Made by a program: the position numbers and the translations under genes. The notes beneath the pieces were generated by a model. It had not been told where the DNA came from, made no database searches, and saw only the letters and a list, made by a program, of their open reading frames with translations. 64,000 nucleotides of DNA, taken from Synergistaceae bacterium (GTDB lineage: Bacteria > Synergistota > Synergistia > Synergistales > Aminobacteriaceae). Location of the stretch: contig WRHH01000009.1 in the NCBI GenBank assembly GCA_009783355.1, positions 1 through 64,000 of the forward strand. Reading direction: 5' to 3'. Below are positions 7,926 through 16,981 of this stretch, piece by piece (the stretch's first letter is position 1; every line of letters begins with the position of its first letter).

Positions 7926-8497
7926 AAAAAGTCGTTTTATTTATAATTTGTTTTGTGTTCATTGCCGTTTGTTTCGAATATGCATTTGCATCATCCCTCT
8001 GGAACGATAAAGTCAATTGGGTCACTGACAAGCGCCCAAGCAGCATCGGGGATATCATAAATGTTAGAGTTGTTGAAAGCACTAAAACGAGTGATGCAGG
8101 AAAAACTGATCTCAAAAAGGATACTGCCTCTTCGGTCTCGAACGGGTTAGGGATCCTTAATTTTATACGCGCTTTTGGACTGACAACCGCCGCCTCCAAT
8201 AAAGGGGACGGTACAACCTCCCGCACTTATTCCGCCACGACCCTTATTTCGTGCATAGTCACAGACGTCCTTCCAAACGGCAATTTGGTTATAGAGGGGA
8301 CGCGTGACCTTAAAACGAACGACGAGACGTTACAGCTTCAGATTATTGGAGTTATCAGGCCGCAGGATGTGGATGCCCGGAATCAAATCAGGAGCGACCT
8401 GATAGCCAATGCAGATATTGGGATAAAGGGTAAAGGGTCATTGAGCCGCCTGCAGAAGCCGGGGATATTAACGCAGATTCTACAGGCCATATTCTAA
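7922..8497 (+). CDS. flgH: Flagellar L-ring protein FlgH, apparently without a lipobox
   Basis: 191 residues. FlgH signatures: SLWNDK near the mature N-terminus, SIGDIINVRVVESTKTSD, and the C-terminal IEGTRDLKTNDETLQLQIIGVIRPQDVD. The ATG overlaps the flgA stop by 4 bp. FlgH is normally a lipoprotein. Here the signal peptide ends AFA-SS, and the only Cys nearby (FIAVC, Cys17) has Val at -1, unlike the usual Gly/Ala/Ser, so it may be cleaved by signal peptidase I. Either way an outer membrane is implied. Confidence 0.88.
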   Translation: MKKVVLFIICFVFIAVCFEYAFASSLWNDKVNWVTDKRPSSIGDIINVRVVESTKTSDAGKTDLKKDTASSVSNGLGILNFIRAFGLTTAASNKGDGTTSRTYSATTLISCIVTDVLPNGNLVIEGTRDLKTNDETLQLQIIGVIRPQDVDARNQIRSDLIANADIGIKGKGSLSRLQKPGILTQILQAIF

Positions 8498-8580
8498 TTT
8501 CAATTCCAAAATGAAACAGCAGTTTCACTATTGTTACGTATGATTTTTCGCCTGCATGAACGTTGAAAGGTATGATTATT

Positions 8581-9717
8581 ATGAGAAATAGACTAATCCT
8601 GTTTCTGACTGTCTTTATAATATTATTTTCAAATAGCGCGTCATTTTCCGCCGTCAGAAACATAGCTTCTTCGCCGGTAAATCCCGAGGTGCGCATAAAA
8701 GATCTTGCGGATGTGGAGGGCGCGCGTTCAAATCAGCTTGTTGGAGTCGGAATTGTAGTTGGCCTTCAGGGAACCGGAGATAAAGCTCAAATGACCGCCC
8801 AGATGATGGGGAATATGATGCAGCAGTTTGGAGTAACTCTTGACCCTAAGATGCTTTCCACGAAAAATGCCGCTGCAGTCACCATAATGGCTGAATTACC
8901 GCCCTATATCAGAGAAGGGCAGCCGATAGACGTCATAGTAAACGCAATGGCTGACGCCAAGAGCCTTCAAGGAGGAACTTTACTTCAAGCCCCGCTTAAA
9001 GCGGCGGACGGAACGGTTTACGCGGTAGCTCAAGGACCTGTTCTGGTTGGAGGATATGCGGTGCAGGGCGCTGCGGCGAGCCTTGCAAAGAATATTGCCA
9101 CTGTGGGAAGGATCCCGGGCGGAGCAATAGTTGAGCGCGGAGTGCCGACAGGTTTTTCCACCGGAGGCAAAGTTGCTTTGCTTTTGCGAAATCCGGACTT
9201 TACTACTGCTCAACGTGTTGCGGACGTCATAAATTCCACATTTGGCCCTATAGCTGCTCCGTCTGACGCCGGCAGGATCATTATGAACCTTCCGGGGGAA
9301 TATACATCGGCGCCTTCCGCATTTATTGCAAAAATGGAAAAACTGTTAATCAGGCCTGATTCGGTTGCCAAGGTTGCAATAAATGAGCGTACAGGCACAG
9401 TCGTAATGGGCGGAGAAGTGCGAATCAGCGCCGTTGCGGTTGCGCATGGCGGATTAACGGTATCTATTAAGGAATCTCCTTCGGTTTCACAACCTGAATC
9501 ATTTAGCCAAGGCGTTACAACTATTTCAAGCAACACTGATATACACATTGATGAAAACAATTCTAACCGCCAGTTGGTTGCGCTGCCTGCGACCACAACT
9601 GTCGGTGAGCTTGTGAGCGCACTTAATACCATTGGGGCAAGTCCGCGGGATGTTATAGCAATCCTCCAGGCTATGAATTTGGCCGGAGCATTGCACGGCG
9701 AACTCGTTAATATGTAA
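8581..9717 (+). CDS. flgI: Flagellar P-ring protein FlgI
   Basis: 378 residues from the ATG at 8581, chosen because AAAGG lies 10 nt upstream; an ATG at 8572 is too close to it. A signal peptide (MRNRLILFLTVFIILFSNSA) leads into a textbook FlgI: VRIKDLADVEGARSNQLVGVGIVVGLQGTGDK, AAAVTIMAELPPYIREGQPIDV (split here only for description), and the C-terminal ASPRDVIAILQAMNLAGALHGEL. It assembles in the peptidoglycan layer with FlgA's help. Confidence 0.93.
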   Translation: MRNRLILFLTVFIILFSNSASFSAVRNIASSPVNPEVRIKDLADVEGARSNQLVGVGIVVGLQGTGDKAQMTAQMMGNMMQQFGVTLDPKMLSTKNAAAVTIMAELPPYIREGQPIDVIVNAMADAKSLQGGTLLQAPLKAADGTVYAVAQGPVLVGGYAVQGAAASLAKNIATVGRIPGGAIVERGVPTGFSTGGKVALLLRNPDFTTAQRVADVINSTFGPIAAPSDAGRIIMNLPGEYTSAPSAFIAKMEKLLIRPDSVAKVAINERTGTVVMGGEVRISAVAVAHGGLTVSIKESPSVSQPESFSQGVTTISSNTDIHIDENNSNRQLVALPATTTVGELVSALNTIGASPRDVIAILQAMNLAGALHGELVNM

Positions 9718-9732
9718 TTGAAGGTGAAAAAG

Positions 9733-10092
9733 ATGATGGCTATTGCAAATCATAATGTCAGGGCATTGAGAAGTTCAATTGATCCGGAGATGCACAAGAC
9801 AAAAGAAGCTAAGGCTCTGAAGGAATCATGCCAGCAGTTTGAATCAATATTTATTGCGGAAATTTGGAAGAAGATGGGATCTCTGTCCCGGAAAATAAGC
9901 GGTAAAGAGGATAAGGACCGTCCTTTTGCTCAGATGGAGGATTTGGCTCTTGAGATGTCCGCGGAGGAACTTTCAAAGAGCGGCGGGATTGGACTTTGGA
10001 AGGTGTTATATGAAGAGTTGCTTCCGCAGATGGAAACTGATATGAAAAAAGGCGGAACTGGCGGGTATATTCCGCCTTTTATTAAGTATTAA
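9733..10092 (+). CDS. flgJ: FlgJ N-terminal (rod-binding) protein without muramidase domain
   Basis: About 119 residues from the ATG at 9733 (or 9736); AAGGTG lies 6 nt before. ESCQQFESIFIAEIWKKM and the downstream FAQMEDLALEMSAEELSKSGGIGLWKVLYEEL form the rod-cap domain. The C-terminal glucosaminidase domain of enteric FlgJ is absent, so peptidoglycan cutting must come from another enzyme. Last gene of the operon; its 3' end contains the terminator. Confidence 0.82.
   Translation: MMAIANHNVRALRSSIDPEMHKTKEAKALKESCQQFESIFIAEIWKKMGSLSRKISGKEDKDRPFAQMEDLALEMSAEELSKSGGIGLWKVLYEELLPQMETDMKKGGTGGYIPPFIKY
10045..10084 (+). terminator. Intrinsic terminator of the flg operon, inside the flgJ 3' end
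   Basis: AAAGGCGGA at 10048-10056 pairs perfectly with TCCGCCTTT at 10071-10079 (9-bp stem, 14-nt loop), followed by TTTTATT. It lies in coding sequence, before the flgJ stop. Confidence 0.75.
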
Positions 10093-10112
10093 TTATAACA
10101 GGAGGTACAATT

Positions 10113-13100
10113 ATGAAAAAAATATTCTTAGCGGTTACGATAATTATGGCGTTGTGCTTTATCCCGTCAGGCGCGTTGGCGGCGCCGGACGGGACGCCAG
10201 GCGACCCGTTCGAAATTTATGATGAAGACGATCTTAACGCGATACGAGATGACTTGGATAAATACTACATATTGAGCAATAACATTGACCTGAGCGGCTA
10301 CCTCTCAAGCAGCGTGGAGGGCTGGCTGCCAATCGGAGATAATGACAATCCTTTTACGGGCGGTTTAGACGGGAACTCGTTTGATATAACGGGACTGTGG
10401 ATAAGTAGGGATATGTATTATGTGGGGCTATTTGGGTATACGCTCGAAGCGACAATTGAAAACCTCAGCGTGGATATTGCGCCTCAAGGCATCAAAGGAA
10501 AAGAGTATGTCGGAGGTCTCGTTGGAACTCAAATGTCCGAGGCGGGCGTCAACGTCATAAATAACTGTTACGTCAATGGCAGCGTCAGCGGAGATTCTTA
10601 CGTCGGCGGCTTAGTGGGAAGGCAGAGCTCTTTTAAAAGCGGTGACGCAAGCTGCAGTTCTGTCATAAGCAACAGCTACGCTTCAGGCGATGTCAAAGGA
10701 AATAACTTAGCCGGCGGTCTGGTCGGAGAACAGTCGGGAGCTTCAAGCGAAATCAAAAACAGTTACGCCAGAAACAGCGTAAGCGGAGAAAACAATACCG
10801 GCGGCCTGGTAGGCAGAGCTGAAGGCAGCATAACAGATTGCTATACTACCGGCAATGTTATCGGTGATATTAATGCCGGCGGCATGGTTGGAGAACTAAG
10901 TGACGGCAGCGTCAAAAACAGCTTTGCCACGGGCGATGTAGATGGTTCAGATAATATTGGAGGTATAACAGGAATTCTACGGAACAGCAGCAGCGTAACA
11001 AGCTGTTACGCTACAGGCAGTATCAGAGGGTTGAAAGAGATTGGAGTGTTGGCGGGTTCTAAAGGCAGCTACAGCAATATATCAAGCAGTTTCCGTTATA
11101 AGAATTCCACGCTAAACGGAGCGCCTGTCTCGATATATGACATGGATAGCGTGAATACCGGAAAAAATGGAGGCGTAGTGTCTGAGGATCAACTAAAGAC
11201 AAAGCAAACGTATGTGGATAACTTGTGGTTGTTTGACGATTCCGCTGGCCCGTGGGTGTGGGACAGTAATGACTTCCCAAAATTGGACAATGGAATTGAA
11301 GGCTTTCCTTTTAACTTTTTCTCCGTGCCGGAAATAACTATTAATATACAACCGCAGCCGAACACTACCGTCTATGAAGGCAGTATTACCGGCAGCCTGT
11401 CAGTTTCCGCAAGCGTGTCAAATGGCGGGACGCCCACTTATCAATGGTATTCCCAGATAATAAGTATTAATGTCGGAGGCACGAAGCTTGAGGGCGAAAC
11501 AAACGCCAGCTTGACGATCCCGATTGATTTAGAAGAAGGAACTCATTATTTTTACTGCGAGGTCGGTTCCACGGGTACGTCTCCTTTAGCCGCGCCCCTA
11601 CATTCTATAGCGGCGAGAGTGACGGTAGAGGTGATAGAAATAACAGGATTGACCATAACGCCGAAACCAGCCGCGATGTCATTGAACGGAACGCTGCAGC
11701 TAAGCGTGGATGTAACGCCGCCCAATGCGTCGCATAAGAGCGTGAGGTGGAGCAGCAGTAATACGGCAGTGGCGTCGGTGAACTCGTCGGGATTGGTTAG
11801 GGGGCTGTCAACAGGCCCGGTCGTGATAACAGCGACGTCAGTAAGAAGTACAGATGTGAAAGATTCATTCACAGTGACGGTAACGCCGGACAAAATAGAA
11901 GTGACAGGAATAACAATAACGACGCCGAAGCCCGTTTCGATACAAAAGAACGGGACGCTGCGATTAGAAGCGGAAGTAACGCCGCCCAACGCGACGAGCA
12001 AGGATGTTGCGTGGAGCAGCGACGATCCCTCAGTGGCGTCGGTTAACGCGTCGACGGGGTTGGTAACGGGGATGTCGGTTGGAACAGCCAGGATAACCGC
12101 AGCGTCAGTAAGCAATACAAATGTGAAAGACACGTGCGAAGTGTCGATAACGCCGGATAAAATTGAAGTGACAGGAATAACTATAAGCCCGAAACCCGTT
12201 TCGATACCGGTGGGCGGGACAAGGCAGTTAAGCGTGGAAGTAACGCCGCCGGACGCGACGAGTAAGGATGTAACGTGGAGCAGCAGCGCCCCCTCAGTGG
12301 CTACGGTTGGCGAGACGACGGGATTGGTAACGGGGGTATCGGTTGGCCCAGCTGTGATAACCGCGACGTCAGTAAGTAATACAAATGTGAAAGATACGTG
12401 CACAGTGGAGGTTGGACAGATAGAAGCGACTGGAGTGAAGATAATACAGGAATATGATCTTATCAGAGTTCTCGAACAGATGCGATTACGAGTGAACATA
12501 ACGCCGGATGACGCGTCGGATAAGAGAATAGAGTGGAGCAGCAGTAGGGAAGATGTGGCGACGATTAACGCATCGGGCATTGTGACGGGAGTTTGGGATG
12601 GCGAAACAACAATAACCGCTACGTTAATTAGTAATCCAAATGTGTTTGATACGAGCACATTGTCGGTAACGTCAGGAGAGATAGAAATAGAAGAAGTGAC
12701 GATAGTGCAGAGCGCGCAGGAAACAGTTGATGTACCAATTGGTTTTGATTATCGGTTAGATTTGAAATTGAAGCCGGGAAACGCTACTATCGCCGTGGTA
12801 TGGAGCAGCAGCAATGAAGATGTTGCGACTGTGAGCCAAACGGGAGTCGTGCATGGAGTGTCACCGGGACCGGTAATTATAACCGTGAGGTCTGAGAACG
12901 ATGAAACTATAGTTGCTACGTGCAATGTAACTATAGAATCTGATCCAACGCAGGTTACAGGAGTCACATTGACGCCCGATACGGTTATTATAGCGAAAGC
13001 TGGCGATGGAATCAGGCTAACTGCTGAAGTGATGCCCGAGAAAGTGTTGAACAAGAGCGTAACCTGGAGCAGCAGCAAAGAAGAAGTGGCTGTTGTAAAC

Positions 13101-13304
13101 CAAGGCGGATGGGTGACGGCAGTATCGAAAGGAAGCGCGAGGATTATAGCTACGTCGAACAGCGACGCCAGTGTTTCAGGCGTGTGCTCGGTGACCGTAT
13201 TATCTTCGGGCGGAGGGGATGACAGCGGCTGTAACGCAGCAGGGTGGAACATGGCGTTTGTGATATTTGGGGTAATGCTGTTCGCTCTCAGAAAGGTAGA
13301 ATAA
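10113..13304 (+). CDS. Secreted GLUG/Ig-like repeat protein with Synerg-CTERM tail
   Basis: 1063 residues. A signal peptide (MKKIFLAVTIIMALC...ALAA) is followed by GLUG-type repeats (about 95-350, recurring VGGLVG, AGGLVG and TGGLVG), an Ig-like segment (about 400-500), and six BIG2-type domains (about 505-1035, each with a WSSS-x-VA-x-V-x-x-x-G-x-V core). The tail has Gly-Gly-Gly-Asp-Asp-Ser-Gly-Cys-Asn-Ala, a hydrophobic helix and a basic end, the Synerg-CTERM pattern. It is likely a cell-surface or released adhesin-like protein, processed and anchored at the tail Cys. AGGAGGT precedes the ATG. The repeated BIG2 DNA is a recombination-prone region. Confidence 0.82.
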   Translation: MKKIFLAVTIIMALCFIPSGALAAPDGTPGDPFEIYDEDDLNAIRDDLDKYYILSNNIDLSGYLSSSVEGWLPIGDNDNPFTGGLDGNSFDITGLWISRDMYYVGLFGYTLEATIENLSVDIAPQGIKGKEYVGGLVGTQMSEAGVNVINNCYVNGSVSGDSYVGGLVGRQSSFKSGDASCSSVISNSYASGDVKGNNLAGGLVGEQSGASSEIKNSYARNSVSGENNTGGLVGRAEGSITDCYTTGNVIGDINAGGMVGELSDGSVKNSFATGDVDGSDNIGGITGILRNSSSVTSCYATGSIRGLKEIGVLAGSKGSYSNISSSFRYKNSTLNGAPVSIYDMDSVNTGKNGGVVSEDQLKTKQTYVDNLWLFDDSAGPWVWDSNDFPKLDNGIEGFPFNFFSVPEITINIQPQPNTTVYEGSITGSLSVSASVSNGGTPTYQWYSQIISINVGGTKLEGETNASLTIPIDLEEGTHYFYCEVGSTGTSPLAAPLHSIAARVTVEVIEITGLTITPKPAAMSLNGTLQLSVDVTPPNASHKSVRWSSSNTAVASVNSSGLVRGLSTGPVVITATSVRSTDVKDSFTVTVTPDKIEVTGITITTPKPVSIQKNGTLRLEAEVTPPNATSKDVAWSSDDPSVASVNASTGLVTGMSVGTARITAASVSNTNVKDTCEVSITPDKIEVTGITISPKPVSIPVGGTRQLSVEVTPPDATSKDVTWSSSAPSVATVGETTGLVTGVSVGPAVITATSVSNTNVKDTCTVEVGQIEATGVKIIQEYDLIRVLEQMRLRVNITPDDASDKRIEWSSSREDVATINASGIVTGVWDGETTITATLISNPNVFDTSTLSVTSGEIEIEEVTIVQSAQETVDVPIGFDYRLDLKLKPGNATIAVVWSSSNEDVATVSQTGVVHGVSPGPVIITVRSENDETIVATCNVTIESDPTQVTGVTLTPDTVIIAKAGDGIRLTAEVMPEKVLNKSVTWSSSKEEVAVVNQGGWVTAVSKGSARIIATSNSDASVSGVCSVTVLSSGGGDDSGCNAAGWNMAFVIFGVMLFALRKVE

Positions 13305-13341
13305 ATAAAGTATATGTAAGGAACTTAGTGTTTTGTGAAAC

Positions 13342-13387
13342 GGGCGGTTCAGTAACTCAAGGTTTTCATAGCCTTCTTGAGCCGCCC
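13342..13387. other. Long imperfect hairpin with GGGCGG / CCGCCC ends
   Basis: GGGCGG (13342-13347) and CCGCCC (13382-13387) enclose further complementary stretches (CTCAAGG with CCTTCTTGAG). It may end the exoprotein transcript, or be one of the window's dispersed palindromes. Confidence 0.45.
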
Positions 13388-13458
13388 ATACATTCCTGTA
13401 GACCGCATTGCTGAAGTTAAGCATTTTTCTCAACAAAAAGAATGAAAGGTGTAAAATC

Positions 13459-13839
13459 ATGGAAGAGAACCGTAAAGTCATTCTGGTAGTAGATGATTCG
13501 TCAGCTAATCTTCAATTGTGTAAAGGCCTGTTGAGTGGAGAATACGATGTTCGATTGGCGAAATCTGGGAAGATGGCTTTGGCGGCGCTTGCAAGGGTAC
13601 GTCCGGATGTCATTTTGTTAGATATTGAAATGCCTGATATGACAGGGTTTGAAGTCATGGGTGAAATTAAAGAAAACCTTGAACTGAAAAATATTCCTGT
13701 GATATTCGTGACATCTCACGCCTCTGAAAAACTTATCGATAAAGCTGTGGGAAATGGAGCGGCTGATTATCTGGTAAAGCCCTTTGTCTCTGACCTGTTG
13801 TTGTCAAAAATCAGTAACGTGCTGCAAACTGTGAGCTGA
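13459..13839 (+). CDS. Stand-alone response regulator (CheY-like receiver)
   Basis: 126 residues, receiver domain only. VILVVDDS gives the acidic pocket, Asp55 in ILLDIEMPDMTG is the phospho-acceptor, and Lys107 in VKPF is the conserved lysine. I chose the ATG at 13459 because GAAAGG stands 9-10 nt upstream. With no output domain it probably signals by protein contact, and the adjacent hybrid kinase (66 bp downstream, same strand) is the obvious partner. The receiver is intact. Confidence 0.85.
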   Translation: MEENRKVILVVDDSSANLQLCKGLLSGEYDVRLAKSGKMALAALARVRPDVILLDIEMPDMTGFEVMGEIKENLELKNIPVIFVTSHASEKLIDKAVGNGAADYLVKPFVSDLLLSKISNVLQTVS

Positions 13840-13905
13840 TGCTAACTTGCACATAATGAGAACGTATGCATTGGTAATAATAGAGCTCATAGTTGGTGAA
13901 TAATC

Positions 13906-16900
13906 GTGCCTGATATGAAAAATAGAATTGACTCTCAGCTTGATGAATTGTTGAAATTCAACAATTATATGAAGTTGTTGATGGATAATACAAGCGTAAT
14001 TTTCATGTTGCTTGACCGGAACGGGCATGTTCTATATTGCAGCGACAGTATTGCGGACATGCTGGAAATAAAGGGCGCCGACGAAATCATCGGCAAGCCG
14101 ATACAAGACGTATTAAGTATTTTTGATAATAAAGCTCTTCTAAAAAGCAGCCATGAACTGCATGAGCTATTCTTGTCAGGCGAGGACAATTTCACGGTTG
14201 ACTATACAATAAGCTTGCGAAAGAAGGGGAAACGTTACTTTCGGGCGTTTCAAAAGTTCGTGCAGAGCAGTGAAGATGGTTTTCGCGGAAGCATGCTCGT
14301 TTTGCGCGACCTCACCGACGAGCTTATTCAGGAAGAAAACCGGCAAATAGCGGAAAGACTGGAAGCTACTCAAATGCCATGCTTTGTGTGGGATGAGAGG
14401 GGCAACATGGTCAACTGCAATAAGAAAGCATTAGTTGTTTTCGGTTTGCCGGACACTCTAATACCCGGCGTCGATAAATTTTCATTCTCCGTCCCCAAAT
14501 ATCAGCCTGATGGAAGCAGAACAGAGACTCTCAGGCGGCAATTCATTATCGATACGATAAAAGAAGGCTATTCGCAAGTTGAAGTTGTGCTGAACAGAGC
14601 CGACGGCGCCCCTTTCCATGTAGATATAACAGGCGTCCGTATCTCTTGGCTGCATGGGCACAGATTGTTTGTTTATTTACGTGATTTGACCGAGATGAAA
14701 ATCAAGGAAGCCGCAGCAAGAGAAGCAGAGGAGCGCATTAGGATTATGTTGGACAGTAATCCGCTTATTTGTATTCTGCGGGATGATAATAACAATATAA
14801 TTGACTGTAATCTTGAAGCGTTAAAATTATTTGGCTTTACAAATAAAGAGGATTTAATTGCAAATTTTAGTAAGTTTTATCCGGAATATCAGCCTGATGG
14901 ACAAAGAACTACAGCGGTAGTGGATAGAGCGTTTAAGAAGGTCACTAAGAATAACCCTTTAGAATATGAATGGGTGTTTCAGATGGGTAACGGAGAGCCG
15001 CTCCCGGTTAAAAGCAAACTTGTACTGATTTCCTGGAAAGGCGTTGACTGCTTTCTCTCCTACTCCCGCGATTTGCGCCAGGAAAAGGCTAACGAACAAA
15101 TAATAAGGGAAAACGTTGAACAAAAACGTAAGCTGGAACTTCAAAAAGAGATGGCGCAGACCGCTTCCGAAGCAAAGAGCCAGTTTTTAGCCTCAATGAG
15201 CCATGAAATACGAACACCAATGAATACGATAATTGGCCTCTTGGATCTCATGCGCATAAATAATTTAGACGCAGAGCAACAGAACTACATAAAAGATGTA
15301 AAACGTATGTCTTCAGTCCTATTACAGATAATCAACGACATTCTTGACTTTCATAAAATAGAGTCAGGGAAGCTTGAGTTTTTACCCATACACTTTAACC
15401 TGTTCACGTTTTTCAACGACTTGGCCTCTCGTCACAAGTTTTTAGCCGAATCAAAACATCTTGCGTTCAAAAGCAACTTCGCTGCGGATTTACCGCGCGC
15501 GGTGCAAGGAGATGAGTTGCGAATAGGCCAGGTAATTACAAACCTGCTTTCAAACGCAATAAAGTATACCCGGAATGGTTATGTGGAGTTCAATGTGGAC
15601 AGCGTTATTGAGGATGAAAAAGAATATATAGTCTTTACCGTTGAGGATAGCGGTATAGGTATAAAAGAAGAAGACTCGGCCAGTATATTTTATGAGTTTG
15701 AACAATTCGATTTGCAAAAGAACCGCGGAATAACAGGTACCGGCCTGGGACTACCCATTGCGAAGCGCCTGGCTGAAATGATGGGAGGGCATATAAAATT
15801 TCAAAGCGAGTACAACAAAGGTTCGGTGTTTTCTTTCTCATTGCCTCTTATCAAAGGTAACCTTGATAAAATTGAGTCCCCGGGCGAAATAAAGCGCGTT
15901 ATGGCAGGACCGGATGCAAAGGTGCTGGTAGCGGATGATAATGCGGGGAATATCATAGTAGCCTTTGGCTTGCTTGCGCGGCACGGCATTGTACCTGATG
16001 AAGCAAGCAACGGGATACAAGCCGTTGAAATGGTCATGGCAAACAAGTATGATTTAGTGTTTATGGATCATATGATGCCCGATATGGACGGCGTTGAAGC
16101 CACGAAAATTATACGAAAGCTGGAAGGAGAGTATTACAGCAATCTGCCGATCATCGCATTGTCGGCTAACGCAATTGACAGCGCAAAAGAACTGTTTTAT
16201 GGTTGTGGAATGAATGATTTTGTCTCAAAGCCAATTAACGGCAACGAGCTTAACCAAGCGCTTCTGCGCTGGCTGCCAAACGAAAAAATCTTGGAACAGA
16301 AATCAGAAGAGGAAATTCCTGCGACGCCTGACGAGGAACCCGTGTCATACAAAATGCTGGAAGAATTGGTAAAAATCAAGGACTTGAACGTTGCGGACGG
16401 GCTCTCGCGGATAAAAGGCGATAAGAAACTATATAGAAGCATTCTGTGGCAGTTCTGCAACAGCGCCGGCATGGATGTAAGCGCATTAAAAAAATATGTT
16501 GGCAGCGGGCAATGGAGAGATTACACCATCAAAATACATGGACTCAAAACCGTATTCGCCAATATCGGCAATCAATTCATGTCTGACTGGGCTTTAAGTT
16601 TAGAACAGGCTGCCATACGAGGCGATATTGATAAATGCATCAACGATACGAATAACTTTTGCAGTGCTTTGATACAGCTGAACCTAAGACTTAAGAGTAC
16701 AGAACTGATGAAATCAATTTCATGCAAAACATATAAAAGGAAAATCTCTCCAAAAGAACTGAAACGTAATCTAAAACAACTGCTTTCCGCCTGCAGTGAT
16801 TTTCATGCCGAAACAGCCGAGCAAATAGTAAATGAGCTATCGGGCGTTACATATAATACTAAAGTCGACGCATTGTTGGCGGGCATTCGCGATGTAGTAC

Positions 16901-16974
16901 TCTCTTTTGATTATGACAAGGCCGCCGAGACTATCAATGAGCTTATGAAATCGCTGCAATCAACAAAATTATAA
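13906..16974 (+). CDS. Hybrid sensor histidine kinase: 3 PAS, HisKA, HATPase, receiver, HPt
   Basis: 1022 residues from a GTG at 13906 with GGTGA 6 nt before. No membrane segments, so a cytosolic sensor. Three PAS-like domains (about 20-140, 150-265, 280-400; each later one carries YQPDG). The dimerisation box FLASMSHEIRTPMN holds His433. The ATPase has NLLSNAIKY, EDSGIGI and GTGLGLPIAKRL. The receiver Asp721 is in VFMDHMMPDMDG. A C-terminal HPt has His878 in IHGLKTVFANIG. The full phosphorelay chain His-Asp-His is therefore present in one protein and could pass phosphate to the preceding receiver. The stimulus is unknown. Confidence 0.88.
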   Translation: MPDMKNRIDSQLDELLKFNNYMKLLMDNTSVIFMLLDRNGHVLYCSDSIADMLEIKGADEIIGKPIQDVLSIFDNKALLKSSHELHELFLSGEDNFTVDYTISLRKKGKRYFRAFQKFVQSSEDGFRGSMLVLRDLTDELIQEENRQIAERLEATQMPCFVWDERGNMVNCNKKALVVFGLPDTLIPGVDKFSFSVPKYQPDGSRTETLRRQFIIDTIKEGYSQVEVVLNRADGAPFHVDITGVRISWLHGHRLFVYLRDLTEMKIKEAAAREAEERIRIMLDSNPLICILRDDNNNIIDCNLEALKLFGFTNKEDLIANFSKFYPEYQPDGQRTTAVVDRAFKKVTKNNPLEYEWVFQMGNGEPLPVKSKLVLISWKGVDCFLSYSRDLRQEKANEQIIRENVEQKRKLELQKEMAQTASEAKSQFLASMSHEIRTPMNTIIGLLDLMRINNLDAEQQNYIKDVKRMSSVLLQIINDILDFHKIESGKLEFLPIHFNLFTFFNDLASRHKFLAESKHLAFKSNFAADLPRAVQGDELRIGQVITNLLSNAIKYTRNGYVEFNVDSVIEDEKEYIVFTVEDSGIGIKEEDSASIFYEFEQFDLQKNRGITGTGLGLPIAKRLAEMMGGHIKFQSEYNKGSVFSFSLPLIKGNLDKIESPGEIKRVMAGPDAKVLVADDNAGNIIVAFGLLARHGIVPDEASNGIQAVEMVMANKYDLVFMDHMMPDMDGVEATKIIRKLEGEYYSNLPIIALSANAIDSAKELFYGCGMNDFVSKPINGNELNQALLRWLPNEKILEQKSEEEIPATPDEEPVSYKMLEELVKIKDLNVADGLSRIKGDKKLYRSILWQFCNSAGMDVSALKKYVGSGQWRDYTIKIHGLKTVFANIGNQFMSDWALSLEQAAIRGDIDKCINDTNNFCSALIQLNLRLKSTELMKSISCKTYKRKISPKELKRNLKQLLSACSDFHAETAEQIVNELSGVTYNTKVDALLAGIRDVVLSFDYDKAAETINELMKSLQSTKL

Positions 16975-16981
16975 ATCAAAA

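Noticed and set aside
11552-13252. Large minus-strand frames opposite the BIG2 repeats
   Set aside because: Shadow frames of a repetitive coding region; no ribosome site or family match.
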